Shown here piece by piece: positions 35,691 through 46,579 of a DNA stretch of 64,000 nt; within the stretch, counting starts at the first letter, position 1; each line of letters begins with the position of its first letter. The position numbers and the translations under genes were made by a program. The notes beneath the pieces were generated by a model. That model did no database searches. It was not told the DNA's origin and worked only from the letters and a program-made list of their open reading frames with translations. Source of the DNA: Calliphora vicina. Taxonomy: Eukaryota > Arthropoda > Insecta > Diptera > Calliphoridae. Location: assembly GCF_958450345.1 (NCBI RefSeq), contig NC_088781.1, positions 22,597,857 to 22,661,856 of the forward strand, read 5' to 3'.

Positions 35691-36742
35691 TTGGGAGATA
35701 AATCTCAAAATCTTACAACTAGTACGAACCCAAAAAATAATTCTTGTATACGAGTAATGTTGTACATATCACATTTTCATACTCATACACAATTTACCGC
35801 ATCGTTTCTTCACAATTAGCTTAAGAATCCCTGTTGTGCTTAAATGGCTCCTCAATTCTATAAATAGCTGCTACTACTTTCACCAGTAAAATAGAATGGA
35901 AATTTTAGCAAAACACAAAAAAAAACTAACTGAAAAACTGGAAAAGATGAAAAACTCTAAAAGATGATGCTGTGTAGTGTAGTACAGTGGCACTATTAAA
36001 CGAGTAAATGATATGCCAAACAATAAACAACTTTTGTTTTGTAGTGGATCCTTTTTCATTCCATTTCATTGTGTTCAGATAACTACAATATCTGTAGTTG
36101 TTGTGTATTTGTGGGTTTGTGTGGTAGTAATTCTTAGTTCCCTGTATAGTTTACCTATTTTACTCCTGCTGCTAGTCTTTGATGTTTTGTTCAGCCATTT
36201 CTTTTTTCTTTTTTCTGTGTTTAGTTGTTTTTTTGTATTCTGCTGCAAGTTGTTTTAATGCCTGTCAATTCTTTACAGAGCATTAATGTTTTTGTTGCCG
36301 TTGTAGTTGTATATATTCCTTACAAAATACTGTTGGTATCTACAAATTGCTTTAGTATTGCTATGGTTAGTTTTTTCTCCATTTTGTTTTCCATTTTAAC
36401 CAACAAGTTGTATTGTTGTACTATGTTGTCAGTTTTGTTTTGTTGTTTGCATAATTTATGGTCTCATTCGTCCTTGGTATTTGACTTTGAATTTTAAATC
36501 TCTTTAGCATACTTCACTGTGGTGTTCTTTTTTTGTCAATATATTTTAAATATTGAATGAGAAGTGTATGATTTACTTAATTTAGATGATTTATTTATTT
36601 TCATTTCTAAAGCATTGCAGTTGATTACGGAAATCACCAAAAAAAAATGTTTGAATAACCACTATATAGATTTGATACATCACGGCTACCTAAGTACAAA
36701 TTTGGTCCAAATTTTAAATTCTATGGAGAGGTTTTTTAAAAA
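35691..36742. other. AT-rich DNA with T-rich open frames, no gene seen
   Basis: No supported gene. Frames at 36013-36258 and 36225-36497 translate to hydrophobic Phe/Val/Leu-rich text because the strand is T-rich. No signal-peptide design, conserved motif or splice context backs them. Confidence 0.45.
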
Positions 36743-37497
36743 AAAACAAGTAAGAAAGTATGATCGGTCAAGCCCCACAATATAATACCCTACACTAAGT
36801 AAAAGAGCAAAAACATTTTTCTTTTAAAATTTCAATAATTTATACTTTTGAGTGATTTTCGGAAGTGGACCTTATATGGGGGCTACGACCAATTATGGAC
36901 CGATCACCACGAAATTAGGTTGTGTGATTTATGTCTATATTAAAGTTAACTATGTTGAATTTTGTGTGTATACCAATATTTTTAAGCGATTTATGCACGT
37001 TAAAGTGATTTTTGGAAGCGGGTCTATATGGGAGCTATGACTAATTATGAACCGATCTTAATAGTATTTGGTGGCATGAATTTTGTGTATATAAAACTTA
37101 TTTGGAGCGGAATTTGTATTGATACATATATAAATTAAACATTTATGACCGATAAAGTCCAATTTCGGGGGGATTTTGTATGGGGGCTAGGTGAAATAAT
37201 GGACCGATTTTAGCCAGTTTCAACAGGCTTGGTCCTTGGGCCGAAAAAATAATACGTAAAAAATTTGATCGAAATATCTTCAAAATTGCGACCTGTACTC
37301 TGCGCACAAGGTTTACATGGACAGCCAGCCAGCCGACCAGACGGACGGACGGACATCGTTTAATCAACTCAGAAAGTGAGTCTAAGTCTTTAGAAGTAAG
37401 TATACTTTAAGGTGGGTGTTAGACTAATATTTTTTGGTGTTAAAAACATCTGCACAAACGCATTATACCCTCCCCACTCTGGTGGTGTAGGGTATAA
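36743..37497 (+). mobile_element. HB-B element, complete ends
   Basis: It runs from AAAACAAGTAAGAAAG and the hairpin region GGTCAAGCCCCACAA (one arm mutated) through ATAATACCCTACACTAAG. There are two GGG(A/G)GCTA-type subunits, the GACGGACGGACGGACATCGT block and a right end ATACCCTCCCCACTCTGG, then TGGTGTAGGGTATAA. It matches 11331-12045 along its length. A tandem repeat of a different kind begins directly after it. Confidence 0.9.
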
Positions 37498-38935
37498 ATA
37501 TACTTTTTTACTTGAAAATAGCAAATTTTTTTGAATTAAAAAACTCATGAAAAATCAAACACGGCAGAAGTTGTTCAAATTTATTACTTTATCGTAAAGC
37601 CACATGTAATAGGAACAAAATGTGATCTCGGTTATGAAAAGTGATTGATTTTTTTCGAATTTATTCACAATTAAGTAAATTCGCTCATTTTCACAAAATT
37701 TTAGTTTTTTGTTTGATATGAATTTTGAAAACATTTTTCTCATGCTGTTTTCAAATTTTCACATATATATATTGCGTTTCAATCGGATCAGTAGTTTCGG
37801 AGTTATAATAAAAAATTTAAGGAAAAAATATATTTTTTATATGAAAATATCAAATTTTTTCGTTTTAAAAAAATCATGGAAAATCGAAAACGACAGAAAT
37901 TGTTCAGATTTATTAATTCATCTCAAAGCCTCTTGTAATAGGAATAAAATGAGATATCGATCATAAAAATCAATTCATTTTTTTAGAATTTATTCACAAT
38001 TAAGTGAATTTTTTACGTGAAAATAGGATTTTTTTTTGTTTAAAAAAATCATGAAAAATCGAAAACAACTGAAATTTTTCAGATTTATTAATTCATCTCA
38101 AAGCCACATGCAATAGGAATATAGTGAGATATCAGTCATAAAAAGCGGTGAATTATTTTCGAATTTATTTACAATTTAGTGAATTCGCTCATTTTCACAA
38201 AATTTTAGTTTTTTGTTTGATATACTTTCAATTGAGTAGTTAATGTTCTTGTATCGATTGATTGAATTTTGTAAACATTTTCCTCATGCTATGTACAAAT
38301 TTTCACGTATATATTGCGTTTCAATCGGCTCAGTAGTTTCGGAGTTATAATAACAAATTGAAGCACACAATTTATTTTTTAAGTGAAAATAGAAAATTTT
38401 GTTTGTTTTAAAAAAATCATGAAAAATCAAAAACGGCAAAAATTGTTCAGATTTATTACTTTATCGCAAAGCCACATGTAATAGGAATAAAATGAGATAT
38501 TGGTAATAAAAATCAATTCATTGTTTTAGAATTTATTCACTATTAAGTGAATTCGCTCATTTTCACAAAATTTTTGTTTTTTGTTTGATATACATAAAAT
38601 TGAGTAGTTAGTGTTCTTCATTCGATTTATTGATTTGTGAAAACATTTTCCCTATGCTATGTAAAAACTTTAATTTATATATTACGTTTCAATAGGCTCA
38701 GTAGTTTCGGCAGTTATGGTAACAAATTGAAGCAAAAAATAATTTTTTTACGTGAAAATAGCATTTTTTTTTATTAAAAAAAATCATGAAAAATCGAAAA
38801 CGGCAGAAATTGTTCACATTTATTAGTTTATGGTAAAGCCACATGTAATAGGAACAAAATGAGGTATCGACCATAAAACTGGATGGATTATTTTCGAATT
38901 AATTCACAATTAATTATTATTAACTTTTAAGATAA
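37498..38935. repeat. Tandem repeat, unit about 367 bp, five partly deleted copies
   Basis: The landmark TCATGAAAAATCRAAAAC occurs near 37545, 37875, 38049, 38418 and 38786. The last two spacings are about 367 bp; the shorter ones come from internal deletion. Each full unit also has AAGCCACATGTAATAGGAA, a GAATTTATTCACAATTAAGT stretch, TCATTTTCACAAAATTTTAG, TTTTTTGTTTGATAT and TTGCGTTTCAATCGG. Copies differ by several per cent or more. There is no coding content. Confidence 0.85.
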
Positions 38936-38950
38936 ATTTTGAATTGTATC

Positions 38951-39023
38951 TAGGGTTTGGGGTCCGGGAATTTTCATTCCCGTTTCCCGGGAAATTAAAT
39001 TATCCGGGAAACCCCAAACCCTA
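38951..39023. mobile_element. 73-bp hAT-type mini-element with perfect 8-bp duplication
   Basis: ATTGTATC at 38943-38950 and 39024-39031 exactly flank a 73-bp element. The ends are TAGGGTTTGGGGT and, read inward from the right, TAGGGTTTGGGGTTTCCCGG. The centre holds further CCCGGGAA/TTTCCCGGG pairing, so nearly the whole element folds on itself. An 8-bp duplication and a TAGGG end are as in the hAT element at 32740. It is among the smallest elements that could carry both ends. Confidence 0.9.
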
Positions 39024-39031
39024 ATTGTATC

Positions 39032-39970
39032 GATTAAGGCTTTATGCCACAATATAAATATGATGGATTTTAAAATATATATATGTATTTTAATTGACCT
39101 TTATTTAAATCTCAATATCGATTTCTATTCACAGTTTGATCGATTCTCCAAAATTTTTGATTTTCTTCATATATATTGTAGAATACTTATGAATTCTACA
39201 GTTCTTAGTCACTTAACTAGTATTACTATAAATGAAAATCATTCAAATTTAAAATAATTATCATATTTGTATCCCTCTTAATTAACAAATTCTTGCATTC
39301 ATTTAAATAAGTAAATTTCCTACCAAAAAAAAAAAAACTGAGCAACAACGAAACGCACAATCATCCTTCATTTGCCATTTAAAATTTGTTCTTTATGCAA
39401 AGTATTTCCTTTATATTTAACTTTATCCTTTAAGTAGATTAAATTTCAAACAAACAGCAAAAACACAAAAATGTTAAGAGCTTAACTTACTACAACACAT
39501 GTGTGTTGTATGCGCAAATAAATGTTCGTTTGATCATATAGAACTGTTTAAATTTTATTAAAAGAAATACACAGAAATTATGTAAAATTTTATACTACAT
39601 GCATAAATTGTAGCTACACTCATACCTCAGAACCAGTCAGCCAGCCAGCCCTTCCACTGCCACTTGAATATAGAACAGCCTGCAACAATAAAAACCTAAA
39701 TTGTTTTACTCTCAATTTTCAACAGCAGTAGCAGTAGCAGAACAGCACATCATATGAAAAGGACCCTTGAAGGCAAAAATGTGTGTTAACAAGGCACTTA
39801 AATGTCAGTTGTGTATTTCAATATAAAATACACATATACATCAATATACATACAACATATTCTGAAAATACATACAAGTTTGAGTTTATATGTCTGGTTA
39901 TATAAATGAATGTGTATTATATATGGGACGAAATGAAAAATTTCAACCAATTCTTGTCAATTCGAAATAT
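39032..39970. other. AT-rich DNA, no gene seen
   Basis: I find no supported gene. A short CAGCCAGCCAGCC run (about 39638) and an AGCAGTAGCAGTAGCAG run (about 39724) are the only simple repeats. Confidence 0.45.
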
Positions 39971-40269
39971 AATATTGTTACGAAATTATACTTGAATTCA
40001 AATATAACGATTTTAACGGCTGATTTAAAGTTGCATAATGCTTTCAAACAGCAGTGCCTCTCAAACTGTAACATATCTATGGGCATTATTAACATTGAAT
40101 AAAAGCTTTGAGTTGATCATTGATCGCAGGTATGGCAACGCGACTCTTATATTCGAATTCGAATATACTAGCTTTGACAGTTAAAGAACATTGTAGAAAG
40201 TTTACCAGAGATGGCGTGTGTGTTCGAAAGCTCTAGAATATACGAGTTTTGACAGTTAAAGAACAATAT

Positions 40270-40475
40270 CAAGTCGAATTTATATACAAGGTGGTGTCGG
40301 TGGCGAATTCAGGAAAATACCAGCGAATTCATTAATTTTTTATATATGGAGTTTGATATTCAAACCCACTTTCTCATTGTTTCGAATGTCAAACTCCATA
40401 TATAAAAAATGCACGAATTCGCCCGTATTTGCCTGAATTCGCCACCGATACCACCTTGTATATAAATTCGCCTTG
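40270..40475. mobile_element. 206-bp foldback MITE with 8-bp duplication AACAATAT
   Basis: AACAATAT at 40262-40269 and 40476-40483 flanks it exactly. The left end is CAAGTCGAATTTATATACAA, then GGTGGTGTCGGTGGCGAATT. The right end read inward is CAAGGCGAATTTATATACAA, then GGTGGTATCGGTGGCGAATT. The arms continue into TTTTTTATATATGGAGTTTG. The other copy of the host LTR (minus strand, about 33370-33395) has the unoccupied site with one AGCAATCT-type target, so insertion into an existing repeat is directly visible. An 8-bp duplication fits hAT or P-type transposition; no transposase is encoded. Confidence 0.9.
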
Positions 40476-40621
40476 AACAATATAGAGTGCAGATGGCAGT
40501 GTTATTAATAGTGGCAAAGGTTGCAGTCGTGAGTGAGTTTATCAGAGACGCTATTCGAATAAACATCAACTGAGTGCCTTAAAGTGTGCTGTATTTGTCA
40601 AGTGAATTTGTGTACATTATA

Positions 40622-40766
40622 GGGTACACGTTCAATATATATTGTGATATTTTAATCGCGATACATAGTAATGGATCACGCAAAATTAGGTTATTCTGCG
40701 ATTTGGATCGCGATACATCAATGCTGCATGCTACACGTTCAACAAATATGAACGTGTAGCAGTGCC
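40622..40766. mobile_element. 145-bp insertion in the LTR-like repeat, TATA-flanked
   Basis: It is present in copy 2 and absent from copy 1. TATA lies on both sides (40618-40621, 40767-40770), whereas copy 1 has a single TTTA at that point. The ends share GGGTACACGTTCA and, inverted, GGCACTGCTACACGTTCA. An internal hairpin CTACACGTTCA...TGAACGTGTAG closes the right side. Two GATCGCGATACAT-type segments lie inside. The superfamily is unknown. Confidence 0.7.
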
Positions 40767-41261
40767 TATAAAGTGTGTCTATATTTCTGCGAATTTATAA
40801 ACGCTTATAAAAAACACTGGGTGACTATTTAATTCTGTTGTTGTACATTTTAAATAAATAAAGAGTTGTTACAATTTTCAAACTACTAAACGGCTTTTAT
40901 TTGCAATCAAAAGTATCTGGTTTATTTAAAGGAAATAAACCAACGTTTTGAAAATGTTAAAACGTAACAATATTTAGTATATACAAATGTATGTTTTTCA
41001 TGACTATACACAATTTAGAAATTCTCTTTAGTTTGCTTTTTGTAAAGGCTCAAAATACATAAGGTATAACTGTTAATAACATTAGAACTGTTAGTCAGAT
41101 TTTATAATTTTTTAGCATATAGTGAAGCTAATGAATCGTAGTTTTTAAAGTTTTGTTTTCTAGAAATCCATTTTAATATCTTCATCAACTTCCATTTTCC
41201 AAAGATGTTTCATAAATACCACCAAAGGTTTTCGAGATATTGTAATTGAAATTTCGGCATA

Positions 41262-42012
41262 TATTCGCAAGCAGGATTTATGGCTAGAAGTTCATGCATC
41301 GATCATATGAACACCCTGCGCATCCTTTATACATGTGTTTCATTAATTTCGAACAAGCCTTCAATTCATAAAACCATAGAGCAATCTCGGGTGCAGTGGA
41401 ATGTAAAGAAGTGCCGGCGAAATGAAAAAAAGTGCCGGCGCCAATATAAATATCCAGACTGGTGTCCGTTTGGGCTGTGTTCTCTCGCCTTTACTGTTCA
41501 ACACTTGACACAATAAATAATCATGTAATAGCCAAAAACACAGGTATTGCATGGGCCCTTCATGGTACTCTTGAAGACCTAGACTATGCAGATGTCATAT
41601 GACTTCTGGCACACAAACACTTCCAAATTGTGACAAAACTTCAGCACCTGAGCGAGTGTGCAGCTAAATCAGATCTTAGGATAAACATTGCAAAAACCAA
41701 GATAATGAGAATTAATACCGACAATATCCGACCTATATTTCTAGAAAGCAAACCGGTAGAAGTTGTCGACTCTTTCTGCTACTTGGGAAGTATTATTTCA
41801 CAGAAGTTAGAACATATTTTGAAATGCTGAATCTTGTCTAATACTTTATTAAACGCCACATTATGTGTAACAACAGATCAACTGCCACAAAAATCCGAAA
41901 TTCAACTACATAAATGGAATTGGATTGGGCAGACGTTGTGGAAGCTCCCAGAATATATCACTCAAATGGAATTTGACTGGAACCCGCATGCGAATACATG
42001 CAGAAGATTAGT
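41262..42012 (+). pseudogene. Non-LTR reverse transcriptase relic 1
   Basis: Pieces on all three plus frames keep the order of a reverse transcriptase. AGFMARSSCIDHMNTLRI comes first (41274 on). FINFEQAFNS followed by a stop is the first catalytic block, with its second Asp changed to Asn. Next are GVRLGCVLSPLLFNT (about 41462) and LEDLDYADVI, where the catalytic Y-A-D-D has become Y-A-D-V. Then come LQHLSECAAKSDLRINIAKT, SFCYLGSIIS and WNWIGQTLWKLPEYITQMEF. Several deletions and stops separate them. The clade is the same as the next relic, and the C-terminal W-x-W-I-G...W-N-P pattern points to RTE-like elements, tentatively. Inactive. Confidence 0.85.
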
Positions 42013-43506
42013 TAATGCTGAGGGATTAGCAACAGGGCATTCATTAACTTCGAGAAAGCATTCGATACTCTCAATAACAATGTGATTTGGAAAGCCCTTG
42101 AATGTAAAAAGGGCCCACAAAAAATTAGCATGAAATAAAAAATTAGCTGTCACATTCAGCATGAAATAAAGCTTAGCAGAAAAATTACCGTTGGTACAGG
42201 GGTACGGCAAGGTTGTGTTATGTCACCACTGTTATTTAATATTGTGTTAGATATTGTTATGACCCTGGCAATATCGGACAATAGAGGGGTCGTATGGGGA
42301 CTTCGGGACCGGTTAGATGCTCTGGAATATGCTGATGATATCTACCTTCTCCATCAAATTACAACGTCTCACAGAGTTTGCTAAGAACCCTGGTCTCAAG
42401 ATAAAAATTGGCAAAATTAAAGAGATGCGAATTAACCCAGATGTCGCAAATATCTTTACAATTGATAATGAGACCTTGGAGGAGGTTGTTCAATTCTGTT
42501 ACCTTCGTGCTATTCTCACAAAATCTGGTGGCTCAGATGCAGATATTGCCAATCGGATAAAAAAGGCTATGTAAGCCTATGGTCAACTCAATAAGATATG
42601 TTATTCTCCAATTCTCTCTCGCCGTGTCAAAATAAATCTATTTAATTCAAATGTGAAACGTGGAATGCTGCCCCTCGTGATATGAATGTCCTGCAAGTTT
42701 TTACAACAAATGTCTTAGAAGAATCCTTCGAGTTTTTTGGCCACCGACTATGTCGAACAACAGATTATGGTATCTAACGAACAAGTTCGTTGAAATACAA
42801 AGGCGAAAATGGAACTGGATGGGTTACACAATACGAAAGCCAAGCTCAGATATTGATAGAACTGCTATTGAGTGGAAACCGCAAGGCAGCCGCAGAAGAG
42901 GACGTCCAGCTCATACGTGGCGTAGACAAATTGAGATCGATGCTGCTGGAATGAAATTAAAAACATCGCTATGAACAGATCCAGATGGAAAGACTTTGTT
43001 AAGGCCCTATGCTCCTGCACGCAGAGAAAAAATATAGTTGGGCATGGTTACTGTAACCATTTCAATATTGTTACAAGTTTTTTAACTATATTATAGTCAC
43101 AGTAAGCATTTACATGATTGTGGTAACCATAATATGGTTAACTTACGATTCACATGATTGTCTCAACCATATATATGGTTACAGTAAACATATATATGTT
43201 TGTGACAACCATTTATATGATGAAGGACTTATCATATTATGATGCTCTCGGCTTAAGGCTTATCATAATCTGAGAACAACATATTATGATAAAATTATTC
43301 ATCATAAATATGGTTGCCACAAACATATATATGTTTACTGTAACCATATATATGGTTGAGACAATCATGTGAATCGTAAGTTAACCATATTATGGTTACC
43401 ACAATCATGTAAATGCTTACTGTGACTATAATATAGTTAAAAAACTTGTAACACTATATAAATGGTTACAGTAACCATGCCCAATTATATTTTTTCTCTG
43501 CGTGTG
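42013..43506 (+). pseudogene. Non-LTR reverse transcriptase relic 2 (better preserved)
   Basis: It starts abruptly at the end of relic 1 with FINFEKAFDTLNNNVIWKAL (catalytic block A, Asp kept). A damaged stretch follows, then KITVGTGVRQGCVMSPLLFN and LEYADDIYLL (catalytic Y-A-D-D intact). An open frame at 42317-42574 carries LKIKIGKIKEMRINPD and the GGSDADIANRIKKAM motif. The tail at 42750-42974 carries WNWMGYTIRKPSSDIDRTAI, SRRRGRPAHTWRR, then RWKDFVKALCSC. A 487-bp foldback element is inserted in the last codons (43018-43504), after which GRNDE-like text resumes. Frames shift repeatedly, so no active enzyme is made. Confidence 0.85.
43018..43504. mobile_element. 487-bp foldback element with ~215-bp near-identical arms
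   Basis: The left arm starts CACGCAGAGAAAAAATATAG, then TTGGGCATGGTTACTGTAAC. The right arm is its inverse and ends TATATTTTTTCTCTGCGTG. The arms (about 43018-43235 and 43290-43504) differ at only a few positions. They are themselves built of short palindromes such as AACCATATATATGGTT, AAACATATATATGTTT and AACCATAATATGGTT. The loop is about 50 bp. TG flanks both sides directly. It is inserted in the 3' end of a reverse-transcriptase relic. It has no coding capacity. Confidence 0.95.
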
Positions 43507-45506
43507 GTAGGAACGACGAGAATATATATATTAGAGTTCATTTGTGACCAGGTCACTTCATTTGATTTTCGGTTATTATTATTTTTCTGAAGGTTTTTGC
43601 GCAAATAAAATTAATAGTGTCCTTTTTTTTGGAAAATTTTCACTCCTTGTGGTGTTGAAAATTTTCCGATTGTGCATCAAAAATTAATACAATTGATGTT
43701 TTTTGAATCCTTAAAAATAGTTTCAAAAGCCCACAACAGGGGCGAAAATTTCATAAACAAAATAAAAAAAAGTATTTTAGATCTTTTAAATATACACGAT
43801 GAAAGGGCATTTTAAGCTTATCAAAATGGTACCAATATTTCATTTCTATCACAATCCGTTAAACAATTTTTTAACTAAAAGTTATCTCCTACATATAAAA
43901 AATATTGGAATATTTTTAAATTTAAATAAAACAAAGAGTGTGTGAGATATCATTACAAATGTATTAGTTTGAACGAACTATCGATGCCATTATGTATGGA
44001 ATATAACATCAACCAAATATCCGCCGTGGATATGTGCACCAATTTTCAATAAATTTGAAACGAGTAATGTCTGATGCCTTGTCGAAATGTTTTGTTTCCT
44101 CCCATATATTTTATTTTTTTTTTGGATTTTCCCTTTATAAAGATTTTTCCTTTTTTGGATAACAAGGATATTGTTTAACATGTCCTTTCCGGTTACGCTG
44201 TATCTGGCAAAAAAAAGGATAGAGGTTACTGAGGGTGATAAAAACAATAATATTAATAATGCTAGTATACTTCCTATAAATCAAGTGCTTAACTAAACAT
44301 TATTTCCCTGGCCAACAAATATTTATACTGCTAATTTCGCCGGTTGCTGTGCAAATATTATTAAAATAAATTGTATTGAAAATAGATAGATTTACCCCCA
44401 AAAAAAGGAGATACTCTGAAACAGGAAAATGTATATATAAATACATGCCTATTAGAAAATTTCTATATAGAAATTCTTACTGATTACTAAATAGAACTTC
44501 TGTGTCTGTTTTTAATACCCCTTTAAAAATCCAGAAATTTTCTTTTATTTATTTTTCCAATTGGGTTTTGTTATAAATACATACAATTATGTTCATGCAT
44601 ACATCCACAATATCAATATTTATTGAGTAGCCCTATTATTGAACGAAACTGTCCAAATAAATCTTATTTAATCGAAATTATTATTGTGGCCCCAAAACAC
44701 TTTAACCTTTAAGGACACTACCATCCATACACTCCCACATTTTCCATATATCCACCACCCTTAACATATCACTTGTAATCAAAAAAAAAAAACCTCCTTC
44801 CCTTATACAAAATTATTATTAAATTTGTCGAAATTATGACAGTAACATGAGCAGAAAAATAATACATAAAAGCACTTTTTGTAATTTTGTTCTTAATTGA
44901 TTTCATTTCATTGTTGACAAGTAAATACGAGTCAATTTATACTGAAAGCTTTATTTTTATACTTGGCTGTTCGTAAGTATATGTTTATTTAAGTTATTAA
45001 ACATTTGTCAGTTTGCTTATCAAGATGTTAGATAAGAACCAGAGGCTTGAAGTGTGGAGTATCCAGACATGATGTTTCCGAGAAAGAAATTATTAACAAA
45101 CACATCATTATAACATTTATGTATGTATGTCAGCCAGTCTTATTTCTTTTTTCAAAACGTTATTGTTAATGATGTTAACAAATTTATATATTTATTTATA
45201 TTTACTTTTAATAAATGACGAAGGGTATTTAAGATTTCTTTAAAAGCATGAGGTGTGCAAAGTGAAAATAGAACTTTTGGATGACAAATCTTCTCTTCTC
45301 TTTTGTGTCAACATTGTCCAAATCTAGATACAACATGATACAACTTGAAATCAGCAGTAGAAGCCGTTATATTTGAATTCAAATACCGATCCTCACAATA
45401 GTTGGTAGAAAGATTTAGGTTCATATATCCGATTTCATCACGAATAATTACACGTAGCTACGATGAATAAAACTTGGAAAACGGCCTAGCGTGGGTTATT
45501 AATTTT
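43507..45506. other. AT-rich DNA, no gene seen
   Basis: I find no gene, no repeat with a second copy and no clear element end. The minus-strand frame at 43990-44247 is featureless. Confidence 0.45.
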
Positions 45507-45664
45507 TTCCCCTTGTAAATGCATATCAAAACTTCAGAGGGTTGCGGCACGTCTTAACCCCAACCGATTTACCTAAAATTTTTTCAGGATGATTTTTTTA
45601 CAAATTTTCACCAAACTGGGGGGTGAGAATGGCCAAAATCCAACTTTCGTTTATTAAGGGCCAG
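45507..45664 (+). repeat. Dispersed repeat, copy 2 (pairs with 16303-16461)
   Basis: It has the same order of segments as copy 1 (GCGGCACGTCTTAACCCCAA, then ACCAAACTGGGGGGTGAGAA, then CGTTTATTAAGGGCCA). Similarity upstream is weaker (CGGCCTAGCG here, CGGCCTGGCG at 16141), which hints that the true unit is longer on the left. Right flanks diverge after GGGCCA. Confidence 0.9.
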
Positions 45665-46160
45665 CCTAGTGGGTTATAGGTATTGCTGAGTACACTAAAA
45701 ATTGTGTCTAAAAATTTCAGAAACACCCTCAAATTCAGAAGTTATTCTAAAAAAACCGTTTTCAGTGATGTTCGTCGACCTGTAGCTCAGTCAGTTTTTG
45801 TCCGACTTTAAATTTTTTTAAAGGGTTTGGAAAGAAAACTGATTACGCTTCGAAATGACGTGCTGTTGTTGATACATTTGTAACTTATAAGTATTGGTTT
45901 TGTTAAGAATATCTAAAAGAAAAACAAAATTTATCAACTTTTTTGATTTTAGTCGCTTTTCATTGCTTATTTTGATATGAAAGTTTATAAAACTTTATAC
46001 CAACATATATAAGAAATTCAGTTCTTAATAAAACATGGTTTTAATTATTCAAATCGGATTAAAATTGTAAAAGTTATTCAACTTTTAATTAACACCATTT
46101 TTAGTATTTTCTCCCCCAGCGCATATGAATAAAAAAAAAACAAAAAAATGTAGAAAAAAA
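45665..46160. other. AT-rich DNA, no gene seen
   Basis: Nothing supported. The text resembles dispersed repeats of the group at 16303 and 45507, but I see no second copy in this window. Confidence 0.45.
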
Positions 46161-46272
46161 AATATTTCTAAAATTTTCAATTTACAAGGTAAATTTTTTC
46201 GAACGTTTTTCAAAAAAATATTTCTAAAATTTTCAATTTACAAGGTAAATTTTTTCGAACGTTTTTCAATAA
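46161..46272. repeat. Tandem duplication, 56 bp x 2
   Basis: AATATTTCTAAAATTTTCAA...AATTTTTTCGAACGTTTTTC occurs at 46161 and again at 46217, without differences that I can see. It is a recent local duplication. Confidence 0.9.
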
Positions 46273-46579
46273 AGTTTAATAACTTTTGCAAATATAAACC
46301 GATTTTAACAAGTAATATCTAATTTTTTCCCACATAAAGTTGTCTTTTAAACACTGTGCAAAAAAGAATAAGTTTTTATAGAAAAAAATTAAATTATTGT
46401 TGAATTTGAAAAATTATAAAAAAAATTAAAAATTAAGCGAAACTTTTTATAAAAACTTACGCAATTTTTTCGATATACATTTTGTGCACACATTCTATGA
46501 AAGCTTAATATAATTATATCCATAATTGTTTACAATTTTGAAATCGGTCTTAAAATGTATGAGTTAGAGGTGCTAAAGT

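Larger units (their letters stand above)
39976..40969 (+). mobile_element. LTR-like repeat, copy 2, with two nested insertions
   Basis: It begins TGTTACGAAATTATAC and ends AAAACGTAACA, with ATAT on both sides (39972-39975 and 40970-40973), a possible 4-bp target duplication. TG...CA ends and AATAAATAAAGAG near the 3' side suit a solo LTR, probably of the gypsy type, but without internal ORFs or primer-binding site this is inference. It matches copy 1 (33026-33575, opposite strand). Without its 206-bp (40270-40475) and 145-bp (40622-40766) insertions it would be about 640 bp. TTTGACAGTTAAAGAACA occurs twice within it. Confidence 0.7.

Noticed and set aside
36013..36497. Overlapping hydrophobic frames as small membrane proteins
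   Set aside because: Same compositional effect; Val/Phe/Leu text from T- and GTT-rich DNA without conserved pattern.
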